Source of the DNA: Xenopus tropicalis
Taxonomy: Eukaryota; Chordata; Amphibia; Anura; Pipidae
Reading direction: 5' to 3'
DNA length: 64,000 nucleotides
Assembly: GCF_000004195.4 (NCBI RefSeq)
Contig: NC_030678.2
Coordinates: forward strand, 86,588,904-86,652,903
The notes beneath the pieces are model-generated. The model ran no database searches. It was not told where the DNA came from and saw nothing but the letters and a program-made list of their open reading frames with translations. Positions 1 to 25,639 of this stretch are shown in pieces (the stretch's first letter is position 1; each line of letters opens with the position of its first letter). The position numbers and the translations under genes were made by a program.

Positions 1-660
1 GGTACCCTTATAATTTTGCTAATATGAGTGTAACTGCTCAATACTGATAACTGGCAACGCCAAATTGGTTGGATTAGCTCGTTAACCATTGAACTTCATA
101 GGCGGGTGTGTCCAATCATGAGAAAAGGTGTTTAAGGTGGCCAATTGCAAGTTGTGCTTCTGTTTGACACTCCTCTGAAGAGTGACAGCATGGGATCCTC
201 AAAGCAACTCTCAAAAGTTCTGAAAACAAAGATTGTTCAGTATCATGGTTTAGGGGAAGGTTACTAAAAGCTATCTCAGAGGTTCAAACAGTCCGTTTCA
301 TCTGTAAGGAATGTAATCAGGAAATGGAAGGCCACAGGCACAGTTGCTGTAAAAAACAGGTCTGGCAGGCCAAGAAAAATAGTGACATATGCGGAGGATT
401 GTGAGAATGGCTGGGATGATTTGAAGCAGGCTGTCCATGCTCGACAGCCATCAAATGTAACTGAACTGGAGAGATTTTGTATGGACAAATGGTCGGATGG
501 AGGCGTCTAGAGGCTGTTACATTTGCAAAAGGAGGCTCAACTAAGTATTGATGTAATCTCTGTTGGGGTGCCCAAATTTATGCACCTGTCTAATATTGTT
601 ATGATGCATATTGCATATTTTCTGTTAATCCAATAAACTTTGTCATTGCTGAAATACTAC
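1..660 (+). pseudogene. Tc1-like transposon relic, transposase broken
   Basis: A degenerate Tc1/mariner-type transposase begins at the ATG at 190 and reads MGSSKQLSKVLKTKIVQYHG before an in-frame TAA at 265-267. The frame continues past the stop with a helix-turn-helix region (SVSSVRNVIRKWKATG, then GRPRK), as expected for the DNA-binding part of Tc1 transposases. The catalytic DDE region is missing: after about 420 the sequence jumps to material resembling the element's 3' end (around 500-655, including TTGGGGTGCCCAAATTTATG). The left end may lie outside the window. The element is dead, having an internal stop and a large internal deletion. Family assignment is from the protein pattern. Confidence 0.75.
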
Positions 661-756
661 TGTTTCCATAACGCATGTTATATATTAGAATGAAGTTGCT
701 ACTTTGAAAGCTCAGCCAATGATAAACCAAATTTCAAAGAATTAAGGGGGGTTCCC

Positions 757-1460
757 AAATGACCGTATTACGTGAAAGGGTAAAAATATGTATACAGCAG
801 GATAAGTACAAATACTTACAGTATACAACTGATAAACAGCATGTTGTACAATGTGCACATGTAATCTCTACCAAAATTATTTTATTTAAGCATAAAACTG
901 CAAAGCACACCCCAAATATTTGATATGGAATATTCCTGTAGGTACATTTTTGCACCTTCTGCACGTTTGCTCTAATTTTCAACATTTTTTCACCAGGCCT
1001 GTCAAATGAGAGATAGATTGCTAACAATGGGAAATAAAATGCTTTCACTTTTAAGCTTTTAAGAAAGTGCTGTTTAGTGCTTGAGCATCTTTTCTTTGGG
1101 AACGAACCACTGGAGGTCACGATCTAGAAACTGGGGTTCCTTACCTTCATGTTTTACAGACAGATGAGAAGCTCAATGTTAATTTGGGCTCAGGTTGTAG
1201 GTGTGTCACCAGGATGTTACTCAACATACTTCCCCCTATTATGATTCAGAGTCAACAAATGATAAGGTTCACTAGATTGTTACATAAAGGTTGAGAAAAA
1301 AAAGATGTGTGATCTGTCAAGTTTTGTGCTATAATAAAATAATTTTGGTAGCGATGCGCACATATTATATAACATGCTGTTAATGTATTTGTATCTATCC
1401 TGCTGTTTGCCTGTTGTATACATATTTGTACCCTTCCACGTGATGATGCTTTCCTGTTGC
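757..1460. repeat. Foldback element with about 120-bp imperfect inverted arms
   Basis: The left arm, about 766-900, is an imperfect reverse complement of the right arm, about 1320-1455. Matching blocks include ATATGTATACA, CAGCAGGATA and ACCAAAATTATTTTATT with its complement. The arms enclose about 400 bp without a recognisable gene. This looks like a non-autonomous DNA transposon. I could not fix a target-site duplication, so the exact ends and the superfamily are uncertain. Confidence 0.6.
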
Positions 1461-3540
1461 ACAGATTAAGCCCACGACTAAGTGTCCTTAGGACACTAAG
1501 CTCATGTTGCTGCTGTTTACAGATAACTGCTCCCTGAGCAGAGGGGCTGATGGTGCACCTGGACTGCTTTTCTTATTTGGTGTTTCTACACTTTGTTCTT
1601 TAAGTCCCCCTTTTTACATTTTTCTTTTTTTTCCTTCTTTAAAAATTGCAATGGTTACATTAGGCATTATGTGTGATCTTTCTATCACAACTGCAACATT
1701 TTTATTAAACTTGCCTCACCTAACTGTTTTGTGCATCAAACCATAAAATTATTTTCTACATCTATTGCTTCACATACATGCCTTTTGACAAATGGGCTTT
1801 GATATGGGTATTTTTTTAGCAGTGACTTCCTTCACACAGCTTTTTGAAATGCCCTGGTATTGGTTGCACCATTTTTTTTTCCATCTCGGCTGTGGATCTT
1901 TCCAATTTCTGTAGAGTTACCATTTGCCTTTTATGCCCTCTTAGTAGGTCTCAAAGCAAATAAGGGCAGTGCAGGCAGGATGTGTGACAGCAGGTGGGAG
2001 ACGAAGTGGGGAGGAAATCCAAGGGCAGATGGGGAATGGAGCTGGGAGGAGGTTTTAAAAATGGAAAAAGGGGGCCTTTACATTCTCGGTGGTGGGATGG
2101 AATTTCTGGGAGATTAGTTGCAACTAATTTCCCTGTGTGCCACAGCCCTAAGTGCTTTATACAGTGGGTGTTGGCAGCGGGAACTGGCTGCATCTATATT
2201 CTCCCTTTACCTCATTCCAACCACCATTTCTTTTCAGTATTTCCTACTTCTCTTTCCTCATGCTCCCTTCTTTTTCTCTTCTGATATTTCTTTACTTCCT
2301 CTGTCTCATTTTGGTCAATATATTTTATAATCTCCAATTTGTTATGCCCTTACCTACTTTAACCTCACTTGACCTCACCTATTCCACTTTCTCTTCTGCT
2401 TTTGACTTTTTAGGCAATATTTCGCCAGCTTGGCCAGCAATAATCATACTTTCATTGCTATTCAGGGGGTATATTGTAAAAACCCTACTCCACTTTTTGT
2501 TTTTTCCCCCCACACATTTGCCTTTTATATTATGCTACTCTATCTCAACCCAACATCCACTGTATACCATTCTTCCTTTAATCATTGCAGCCCAATTCTT
2601 TTCTTCTGCATAGACCCCCACCTTTACCGTCTGATGTCCCATAACATCCAAAAATTTATTTAGAGCTTTGCCTTCAGTTAATACTAAGGTACCTTAAAAG
2701 TAGTATAAATAATGCTGTAATAATTGTAAATGTGATACCATGAAAGTATACTGTGATATGGGAAAGGAGTGCGCCAGCAGTAGTCATGAGGCCCATACTA
2801 CTAAGCAGGACCCTCCCCTCCAATTATTTGCCCACTGGTCACACAGGGACCCTGCGTGGTAGGCCCCTGCCACCTACCAGCATATTTATTTTATTTTGTG
2901 CCCAAATAAAAGAAATATGCCCCTTAGCATATTAGCAGAATTTTTAATTGATTATATTTTTAAAGTTTTTTTCATTTCCATGAGATAAAACTATTACATT
3001 TTCATTATAGTTGGGCTTGGCGTGGTTTTGCTTGTGCCTGCAATTGTGTCAGGCGCAACGTCCCTATGTGAGAACAACAATGCTGGAATTCTGAGGGAAA
3101 AAAGCTGCATTTTGGAAAAACAGTGAGTTCCACAGTAAAATCGCAGTTAGCAAGGCCGCATTGAAAACAAAATGGGCCACACGTTTTTGAGTGGGTGACC
3201 CCCACTAGCAGCCCCATCTTGCTAATGTCTTTGTTGCTAGGGCCACTAGGATTTTATGAAATACTGGGGGTCAATATGTTATTAGTTATGGAAACAATGT
3301 TTGAGGTATCATTATTCTTGTGACTGACAAACTAACAATGTTAATAAAAAGAAACGGTATCAAGGGCATATTATTTCAATTTAGAAATGTTAAAAAACTT
3401 TCAATAAGCCTTTGCTTTATTTTTATAAATATAACCTGTTTAAAACGAGAAAACTATATGAACAGGGTCAAATCAAGGGTCACAGTTTAATGAATCTTAG
3501 TTATATATAACAAACGAGCGCACAAAAAGGTGGTACTCAT
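1461..3540. other. Intergenic DNA upstream of TXLNA
   Basis: No gene could be supported here. The region is AT-rich and pyrimidine-rich on the + strand between about 1560 and 2620, which produces meaningless open frames. About 2100-2160 carries a worn end of the GGAGATTAGT foldback family seen intact at 55845-56161. The upstream neighbour expected from human synteny (KPNA6) is not visible. Confidence 0.5.
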
Positions 3541-3832
3541 GCGTACGACTGCGCACAAACAAGGCTTATAGGGAATTGTAGTTTTTACTTTCGCGCCTTT
3601 GCTACCGCCCTATACAGTTTCTGTTTCCTTATAATCAACAGCAGCGCCGATAAATCTTGCTTCCGAACGCAGAGGTTTCCGTTAGACCCGCCTCTGAGAG
3701 CGCATTGGCCTTTAGGCTTGTTGGAGCTGCGTGTCATTGGCTAAGAAGTGTCCGGCTTGCGGCCTGGATTTGTGCCTGTGCCTGTGGCTTCCGGCAGAGA
3801 GTGAGCGTTACCGGAGCGGATGCAAGAGTGAG
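3541..3832 (+). promoter_or_regulatory. TXLNA: TXLNA promoter and probable untranslated exon 1
   Basis: This stretch is locally CpG-rich in an AT-rich neighbourhood. It contains inverted CCAAT boxes (CATTGGCC near 3704 and CATTGGCT near 3734). It ends in a strong splice donor, GAGTGAG followed by GTAAAT, with the intron starting at 3833. The next acceptor lies nine bases before the TXLNA start codon, so this is most simply the promoter and 5' untranslated exon. The transcription start is not determined, and a downstream alternative first exon cannot be excluded. Confidence 0.6.
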
Positions 3833-4431
3833 GTAAATCCGGTTATTAATCGTGTCCTCCGGGAAAAGGAGTCAGCGCAACCTCACTGGCAGGGACAACA
3901 ACTTTGTGTGAAACAAGTGTACAGTTCAGCGCTTACACAAGGAACAGACCAGAACTACATCATTTGTCATACTGCTGCATCGCTTGAGGTGCAGCTTCCG
4001 TGTGTAGAGCGACAAGGACAACATACAAGTTTGCTGACAACAGGTAGCATGTAGTGGCCCTGCATAAATAAAACAATTAAGAAGTATAAAATGTGGGGGG
4101 ATGCAAATCTTCAGTTTAGGTGTGGAGTGCCCATTATGCAGACTAGTAGTTGCCCCAAAACCTACATTAGTAAGGGTTGTCATGGCATGGGCCGGACCTG
4201 GAGTTACTCTGCACATTGAGCTATGCATATCCAATGTGCCAGCTTATGAGTTATCTATTTCTAGGTGGTTAACTACTTGATAAGTTAGTGGTTAATGCTA
4301 ACAAGGTTCATTGATTGAATTGTTTTATACCTACAAACATACAGGGTTAACTAGATTCTTAAGAAAAAAACGTGAAGTTTCTTGTTTACATGCCATACTT
4401 TGCTTCTGTTACCTTTTGTTAGAAGTGAGTC

Positions 4432-17724
<13,293 letters not shown>

Positions 17725-20050
17725 TTCAGATGTGGCAAAATGAAATTGGGTGAAAATCCACTCTCCTTTTATAAAATTGCTTCCACTTTTATACCTCCTG
17801 TGCACACTCAGACCATCACCCTTCTCTTGCAGTGTTAGGGGTGTTGTGTGTGCAGTTCCTGCAGAGAATGAAGAAGTAAAAGGACATATATATATATATT
17901 TTTTTTTTTGTTTTACAGCTTCTTAAAGGTCTGTTATTTACTTTTGTATCTTACTATGTTTTACAGAGAAACATACTGCTAAGATAGGATGAGCAGAAGT
18001 AAAGAGATCTGAATTGTTACTACACTATTAAAGGAAAATTACCATGTTAAGTCCTGTATGGTATATTTACCTTTTAACACAAGGAACCTAGTTTTGCATA
18101 CATACATATTATTTCAACAGCTTGTTTCTCTCCATTAGTTTGCACTGTTGTTGCCTTACTAATTTGGCCAGCAAATGTTAAGTGGGAGCATGTGTAAGGG
18201 GACGTGATGTAATAGTGCAGCACATATTTATTCTAAGTAAGCACGCCGACATCATGACCTTGTTCTCCCCAACAAACTGAATGATGCTGCTTTTTAATAG
18301 ATAATATTCATTCTGCTTCTTTATCAACTGATACTCATTCCCAGTTTTTTCTTCTGTTTTATAAATGTAAGCCTCGTACAATACTGTAAGTCTACTATGC
18401 ATTAAATTTCTTTCTGATTATCATTTTCTTTTCTTTACATCAGTGTAAAATAGAATTTGTATCTCTGTGGTAGTTGCTTAATTTGGTTTGATGTCTGCCC
18501 AATTGTTAACTGATAGAATCATTTGCTGATCCATCACAATTGCCATTTTGCTGTTCAGTGTATCAAATTTTTTTTTTTTTTTGCCACTGTAAACCATTCT
18601 AGATGCCCCTACCTATTATATACCTTCAATTAATTATTTTCATACATCCCACATCTTCTTTGTTCATTATTCAGCCTTCCCTTAGCAAATGTTTTTGTTG
18701 CACCGAGGAGATTAGTATGTTTCCTTTTTTATTTAATTTGGCTGTAAATAACTTTAAAAATTCATATTCACATACACATAGTCAGGGCCACCATTAGAAA
18801 TAATAATGGGGCACCATACTACTTAGAATGTGATCTGTAGAAGGACGCCCTTCTTAACTGTTGGCCTCCGGTAAAGAAAAAAAAATTAACCTATAGTGCA
18901 GGCTTTACTGTGCCCTTGATCTGCTTTAGCCTTAGCAATAGCCATTAACCTGACATACACCAGTGAACTCCCAAACTTGCCAATTCCTGCTGCAATGCAT
19001 TATTATACTGCTGCATGATTTGAACCTCTGCTAAGGAAAGGCAGAGATAAAGCTCACAAAACGCATACTTCCCTGTGAGCACTTTCCCATGAGCCCTTTA
19101 TACTTCTTGCTTCCTCTGCAAACTTATTCTTCTCATATATGACAACCATATACTTAGCATTGTTGTATAATGCATTATTGTTTGCTGGATGTGCCTTCCA
19201 AACATATATTATAACACATTTGCACACTTGCTGCTTTTCTGTGTGTTTAACCATTTGTTACAAAGACTGGTATAAGGAAGCCGCATTTTTCATAGGAATC
19301 ACTACTACAATTATCCCTTCACTTGATGTTGCTTTAACCATTGATACAAATGTATTACAGGGATCTGCACACTTTGACAATAGCCTGCAGCTGACCTTAT
19401 CATTTGTGAATGATAACACAGTTAAAGGAACAGTAACACCAAAAAATGAAAGTGTATAAAAGTAGCTAAAATATAATGTACTGCTGCTCTGCACTGGTAA
19501 AAGTTGTGTGTTTACTTCAGAAAGTCGTCTATAATTTATATAAATAAGCTGCTATGTAGCCATGGAGGCAGCCATTCAAAGGAGAAAAGGCACAGGCACA
19601 TAGCAGATAACAGATAAAACACTATTGTATTCTACAGAACTTAACTGTTATCTGCTATGTAACCTGTGCCTTTTCTCCTTTTTTCCAGCTTGAATGGCTG
19701 CCCCCGTGGCTACACAGCAGCTTATTATATAAATTATAGTAGTGTTACTGTAGCAAACACACCAGTTTTACCAGTGCAGGGCAACAGTGCATTATATTTT
19801 TATTACTTTAAAGCTCTTTCATTTTATAGTGTTACTGTTCCTTTAACACCTCTGCACAATGGATGTACTGTATTGGGGTATTTAGAGTTTAGACGCTGAC
19901 ATTCCCTGAAACTTAAGTACCAAAGAGACTGTCCTGCTCTGTGTGTGATACAGGGAGACTGGTTTATGTCAGTATACTCAATGAGAAAATAAGGACTTGT
20001 TTATTAATAATTATATGTACCAACACCAATAAATCCTTAAAGCTTTTTTC
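17725..20050 (+). other. TXLNA: TXLNA 3' untranslated and flanking region
   Basis: No coding signal is seen after the TXLNA stop. Candidate poly(A) signals are ATTAAA at 18411-18416 and AATAAA at 20028-20033; the sequence cannot decide between them. About 18785-18830 looks like one end of an hAT-type repeat (CAGGGCCACCATTAGAAA). A TTAA-flanked MITE occupies 19432-19846. Confidence 0.5.
19432..19846. repeat. TTAA-flanked foldback MITE (T2/Kolobok-like)
   Basis: The ends are TTAAAGGAACAGTAACACC and its inverse, with TTAA at 19432-19435 and 19843-19846. The body is the same as the copy at 5020-5444, including the internal AATGGCTGCC inverted motif. Confidence 0.87.
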
Positions 20051-21475
20051 CATTTGTTTAGTGATCTTTGTTTAGATGCAAAGGTACTCAGATTAAACCT
20101 TAGATCTGTATGTAGAGAAAAAATGTGCAAGTACTCCATTTTGTTCTCAGTTTAGTTAATTTACATGAAGGAAAAAGCTTTGTCTTTTTGCACACAAAAT
20201 ACATTCTTTATAAGATTAGTGTATATCAAGTCAAATGATGTACAGAAGATTACTGGACAGTAATCACAGGCAATTCTCCCCAACCAACACAACTGAGCCA
20301 CAGGCCAGAAGCTTCTTCACAAATCCGAGTTTTAAGATATAGCTATCTAACAAAACATACCCAGGCTTATATGTCAATGAAAATAAATTTTATTTGAACC
20401 AATATTTTGGGCTCCTTGGAGGCTTTCCTTGGGTACAGGTGCACACAAATATTTTCCTGCCCTGTGCTTTTTTTTTTTTTGATGGTTATGAAAGTGCATT
20501 CAGTATCTCAGACCACTAATGTCACTGAACTTCTCTGCTCCCAAAGATTTCATCTCCTGGTACAAGACATCCTCAATAGTAAAAAATCTGGCTTGGGCAG
20601 TTATCCCCAACCAGTGGCTTGCTCACCAGCCCCTTGGATGTTGCTCCCAGTGGCCTCAAAGTTGGTGCCCATTTTTGAATCTCTGACTTGAAGGCAAGTT
20701 TTGGAGGCATAAAGACCATGTGTACTGCTAAACAGAGCTTCTAGTAGTTTTCCATCTACATTAGGCTACTAATTATTGGTCATCTACTAGGAAAGTTTTT
20801 GTGCTTGTGTTGCTCCCCAGCATTTTTTTCATTGAAATGTTACTCACGGGTAAAAAAGGTAGGGGATCCCTGATCTAAGTCATAGTATATCCTGTATATC
20901 TGTATGTTTGTTGCTGTCCAGTTGATTTGACTTATTACTACAGATATTTGTGGGTTAGAATCTGGTGTGGGTTAAGGTTTTGAGGGTTATGGTCAGATAC
21001 AGGTTGTTTTCCTGACCCTCAAATCACTTGCACTGCCCTGACAGGTTACAATTTAAGTATCAGCAGCAGAGACTTCTGCAGATGCAGATTTGTGCTTCTG
21101 CATTTGGAAATGGCTTTGACTGAATCCAGGTAGAGAGGTATGTGATTTTTGAGGAATATATAAAAGTTTTAAAGAATTAAAAAACATGAAATTAGTACCC
21201 AGTAGTTGTATAACAGCACTGTTGATCTCTTTCCATAAAGTGGCCCGGTTAGCTGACATGTTTGCAGGCTGAATCAAAATTATGATTCCCGTGTAGCCCA
21301 TGAGTGGGCTGTAATTTAAAGTACAAGCTTAATGATTTTGTCCTCATATTAAATTCTTGTCCAACGAAATAACACCAGGATGTCCTGGACCTGGGCTGAC
21401 ATGGTACAGATTTGGGTACCACATAAGGGCAGAGTTTGGGTGGATCAAGATTTATGCTTTGGTGCAATGTACAAT
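20047..21475. other. Intergenic region with a worn hAT-like fragment
   Basis: No gene is seen. About 20605-20875 resembles the hAT-like family at 53580-53851: it has CCCCAACCAGTGGCT at one end and GGGGATCCCTG at the other, with GGCCTCAAAGTTGGTGCCC between. Matching target duplications were not found, so this copy is old or rearranged. Confidence 0.6.
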
Positions 21476-21659
21476 TTAAAGGAAAAGAAATACTAACAAT
21501 TTATTCTATTCTAAAAAAATCTATTCTACCCTGCTCCAATAATTGCCCTATCCTGCACACCATTTATTATTTTGAATGCTTTATTAGAAAATACCTGATA
21601 AAACTTGGCTTCCAGTCATTTGAAATAGGGCGATACAGAAGAAGCAGAATCCACTATGC

Positions 21660-22672
21660 CAGTGCTGTCCAACTGGCGACCCCCCTCTGTGTGGCCCCCC
21701 ACCTGTCTGGCTGCTTTGATGGCTTACTCTTGTGTAAGCTTTAAATGGTATCAGTACTGATTAACTGGCCCCCTGCATGGTTCTCACCTCAGATTCAGGC
21801 TGTAATCAGGCTGTATTGTTTAAATATGTAATCCCCTGTGTTGTTCACACCTTTTAATCTCTGCATTGTTCACCCCCTGCAGTGTTCACAGCTCAGGCTC
21901 AGGCTGTAATCACCCCCATTGTTCCACTGTTCACACCTCAGGAGCAGTAGAAACCCACAAATAATCCCTGCACACTACAAAAAGAACATATACTGAGGTG
22001 GTACTGCAATTAAAAAGTTTTTTTATTGTATAGTTATTGTGCAGACTGTAGGAGCAGTGCCAGCATTGTGTCACTGTAGGCTGCCTGTGTGTGCCATACA
22101 CACAGGCATCATAGGGCAAGCAGAGTATGGCACACACAGGCAGGGTAGAGAAGGCAGAGTATGGCACACACAGGCAGAGTATGGCACACACAGGCAGAGT
22201 ATGGCACACACAGGCCAAGAATGGCAAACACAGTGAAAGTATGGCACACGCAGGCAGGGTAGGGAAGGCAGAGTATGGCACACACAGGCAGGGCACACAC
22301 AGGCAGAGTATGGCACACACAGGCAGGGTAGGGTAGGGCAGGCAGAGTATGGCACACACAGGCCAAGTATAGCACAAACTAGCCAAGTATGGCACACAGG
22401 CAGGGTAGGGAAGGCAGAGTCTGGCACACACAGGCAGGGTAGGGAAGGCAGAGTCTGGCACACGCAGGCAGGGTAGGGCAGGCAGAGTATGGCAGGTTTT
22501 TGCTGTACTACAACCATTAATATGGGTATGGTCATGTGATAACATGGGTGTGGTTTCAAGTGGGTGCGGTTTCAAAAAGGGGAGTGGTCAAAACTGGCTT
22601 CCATTATCGGCCCTCCACCACGTAGGTCGGAAAAATTCCGGCCCTCGGTACAACAGAAGTTGGACAGCACTG
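21660..22672. mobile_element. Non-autonomous hAT-like element with 8-bp target duplication
   Basis: The element starts CAGTGCTGTCCAACT and ends AGTTGGACAGCACTG. It is bounded by an exact 8-bp duplication CACTATGC at 21652-21659 and 22673-22680. Both the length of the duplication and the CAGTG end fit hAT elements. No transposase is present. Much of the interior is a minisatellite. Confidence 0.88.
22084..22500. repeat. Minisatellite of about 20-bp GGCACACACAGGCAGAGTAT units
   Basis: Units of about 20 bp with the core GGCACACACAGGCAGAGTAT are repeated with variants such as CAGGCAGGGTAGGGAAGG. The array lies inside the hAT-like element. It opens long Cys/Leu/Pro-rich frames on the minus strand that are repeat artefacts. 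Confidence 0.9.
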
Positions 22673-22937
22673 CACTATGCGATGATTGATTGATCGATCC
22701 TAGCCTGACTCCTTCCTATACAGAAGGAAGGCTAGGAGGAGAAGTCGATCCTCGCATAGTGGATTCTTCCCTGCATCACTGTATTGCCCTATTTCAAATG
22801 ACCAGAAGCCAAGTTTTAGCAGGTATTTTCTAATAAAGCATTCAAAATAATAAATGGTGTGCGGGATAGGGAAATTATTGGAGCAGGGTAGAATAGATTT
22901 TTTTACTTAAAACATTTTAGTGTTACTTTTCCTTTAA

Positions 22938-25260
22938 ATAAAATATTTGGGGCACATTCTATTTAGTTGGCAGGGGCACAAACCCTTAGGGGGCCCAAAT
23001 GTGCAGTGGGATAATAGCCTGGGCTAGCTAAGGGGTGGGCCCTTCCAACTAAGTAGTAGTATGCCTTGCTTTGAATGTGGTCCTAACACAAATCTTAATT
23101 TAGGAGGGCTGTAGGTATTAGCATGGTAATGATAGTAAAACAGCAAATGTACTGAGCTTGAATGAACTTGTGTGTGTGTGTGTGTGTGTGGTGGGGGGAG
23201 GGGGGCTGTTGCTTGGTCATTTTTAACAAAATAGATTCTGAATAATGTCACCAAAGACTCAAAATATGGCATCCTGATGGCTGATAAACCCATCCAGGTG
23301 TAAGGGGTCATCGGTTAACCTGAATAACTTTTCTTAAAGGAGGTTTCAATTTGTTTGATTGGCTTAGTGCACTTTTCCATCCACACATGGTACCATACTT
23401 TGGCCCACAGGTCAAATCACACAGAATAACTAACCAATGAGTTTCCAGTTATAGTTTGTTAGCTTCTTAAAAGAAATCTATATATTTTTTTACCCAGACA
23501 GATACAAAGTAAGTGCTGGATAACATATACCCACTGGAACTAGCACAACACAGACAGCAGGTATAAAAAGAAGGGATTGTATCACACTTCCTGAAGGCAA
23601 CCAAACTCTTCTGAGGAAGAGTGGCTTTTCTCCCAAAATTGTTGAGCTTTTTTTGCTTCTAATAAATACTATGTACTTATACCTATATACACCCTAGTGC
23701 TGCTGTTCTTTTTAATGTATGTGCCTTCCTGTCTGACTCCCCCCTGCCCACCCCTTACTAACCTGTGTCAGTCTTCAACAGTCAACAGGGCTTGAAGTTA
23801 AGCAATAGAATAGCAGCACTAGAGTTAATGTAGACATAGCGACACATTCCTATTCAAACTATTCCTTTCATTCACTAACTAGAAGTATCATTCTTCCCCA
23901 GTACACTTACTAACTTTCTTTGCTCAAGTTAAAAATGTAATTTACATCTCTGTTGTTTTTATTTCTTTTGCTTTACTAAACCTGGCAGGACAACTTGTGT
24001 CAGATGGATGCAATAATTAAAATAATGAAATATGGGACATCTGGGTGGGGTTGAAAACCACATTCACTTTGTAGCTACACCTCCTTGATTACATTGCCTG
24101 TGAAACACACCCCTTTTAAATCACATTTGATAATGTTTACAGGTTTCCACTTCCCAAATTCTCACGGTGGCCATGGGTCTGAGATCTAGTGGGTGACTTC
24201 AAGACTGGACTGGGTTTCAAAATAGGCTGTGGCATTTGAAGTGCAGACAGGCCCAAACAGCCCCACCACCAGCCAACTAGTGACTGTCTATGGTATCTTA
24301 TAGCAGCCCCTCTGGCTTTTGCCATAATCCAGATACTGCCAGTCCAGGCCTAGGTAACTTACAGTCTTACCTCTTGTGAGCTTTCTGCTGGAAACTGGGA
24401 AACATTTGACAGCTGATCTGACGCTGCAGGCAGCCAGCTGAAAATCATGACGGGATATTATTATTATTAACATTTATTTATAAAGAGCCAACATATTCTG
24501 CAGCGCTGTACAATAAGTGGGTTTCATACACTGGACATACAGAGTAACATATAAAGCAATCAATAAGCGATACAAGAGGTGAAGAGAGCCCTGCCCAAAA
24601 GAGCTTGCAATCTACAAAGTATGCGATTAAATAGTGAATAGTGTACTCCCTATTGTAAAATATAAGGGTATTAGTGAACCTGCTTTGTTTTTTTCCACAG
24701 GAGATTTTGATCAGATTTTGTGGGTCGGATTTTATCTTATTTTGTTATGTAACAGCACGCAGCACCATGCAACACCACCAGATTCTACAAAATCTGACCT
24801 CTATAGGCTGTAATGTAACATCAGATAGGATAAAGTTGGATGGTGTGTTTTCTTCCTGCACCCACATCTGACAATCAATGTATTTCAATGAGAAAAAAAA
24901 CTCTGTCAGACAGAATCAGAGATTATGTCATCAGCTGAACACTCAGCACCCAGCACTTCCTTCAGACAGGCATGTCATGTAGCAAGTCTTTAATGTAGTT
25001 TACACATCAGATTTTTCCATCAGTCCCATTATATTTTGACCTATGTGACTACATGGGACTTGTATGCTTTTGTTATTTGGACACTACCTGACAAAATCTC
25101 CTGTAGAGTTTAGCCCTTAGCATTTGAGGGCAGTGATGCATTATAGGATTATAATTGTTTTATAAAGGTAGGACTAGTAATACACAAAAACTTGTAGGTT
25201 GTTGCAAGACTAAAGTTTGTCTTTTATTTTTATTAACATATTAGTATAGCGTTCTTAACA
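22938..25260. other. Repeat-rich intergenic DNA between TXLNA and CCDC28B
   Basis: No gene is seen. A short (GT)n run lies near 23170-23190. About 24450-24620 matches a widespread vertebrate repeat with ATTATTATTAACATTTATTT and GCAGCGCTGTACAAT. A hammerhead-like relic is at 23611-23647. Confidence 0.5.
23611..23670 (+). ncRNA. Second degenerate hammerhead-like motif
   Basis: The segment reads CTGAGGAAGAG, a loop, then CTCCCAAAATTGTTGAGC and a following AATAAA. The CUGAGGA core is intact, with C3 to A9 as expected, but the GAAA core is altered to a CAAAA-like run. The general layout matches the motif at 14698. It is probably a decayed Penelope-type ribozyme; this is inference. Confidence 0.33.
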
Positions 25261-25299
25261 CATAATGCTAGTGCATTTGAGAAGCTGCGAGATACGGAA

Positions 25300-25630
25300 T
25301 GAACGGGAATGAAGAAGGGTGGGGCAGAAGGATGGGTGTATGAGCTGGGAGGGAGGGGACACAGGCATCACAGCAATGGGAAAGCCGGAGGGAGCGGGTG
25401 TGCTTGGGTGAGTCCGGTAACCGGCAGCAGGAGAAAATGGCGATGTGACGCTTCACCGAGAGGTAACCCGGGACAAAGTGAAAGGAGGAGTGAGCGGTGC
25501 GACTGGGGAGGAGGAATAAATAGTCTTGCCGCTCCGCTGTCCCCATTCAACCTCAGGTCAGTGACCCCTGGGAAATACTAGCTGCTTGTTTATTTCCCTA
25601 TTTCGTCCTTCTGCCGGACCAGGTTAGTCA
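25300..25630 (+). promoter_or_regulatory. CCDC28B: Probable CCDC28B promoter and untranslated first exon
   Basis: A purine-rich, CpG-containing patch stands out from the AT-rich surroundings. Several good donors occur, for example CGAGAG before GTAACC near 25462 and ACCAG before GTTAGT near 25622. CCDC28B begins coding at 30787 after an acceptor at 30768, so an upstream non-coding exon is required, and this is the best visible candidate. It is not proven. Confidence 0.45.
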
Positions 25631-25639
25631 CGAACATCT

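Larger units (their letters stand above)
21476..22937. mobile_element. TTAA-flanked element split by a nested hAT insertion
   Basis: TTAA lies at 21476-21479 and 22934-22937, next to matching inverted ends TTTAAAGGAAAAG and CTTTTCCTTTAAA. The arms include a long inverse match around CTACCCTGCTCCAATAATT. Without the hAT insertion the element would be about 440 bp and foldback-like. The inner half contains another short palindrome (AAGGAAGGCTAGGA and its partner) near 22700-22740. Confidence 0.8.

Noticed and set aside
734..1120. 128-residue minus-strand frame
   Set aside because: It runs through one arm of the foldback element, and a related frame lies in the other arm; no protein family pattern.
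2152..2613. 153-residue hydrophobic plus-strand frame
   Set aside because: It is a Phe/Leu/Ser-rich reading of pyrimidine-rich DNA with no homology pattern.
22039..22500. Regularly spaced repeats resembling a CRISPR array
   Set aside because: The units are contiguous variants without unique spacers, and the DNA is from a vertebrate.
21931..22575. 214-residue and 162-residue Cys/Leu/Pro-rich frames on the minus strand
   Set aside because: They are produced by the 20-bp minisatellite inside the hAT-like element. There is no splice, start or family support.
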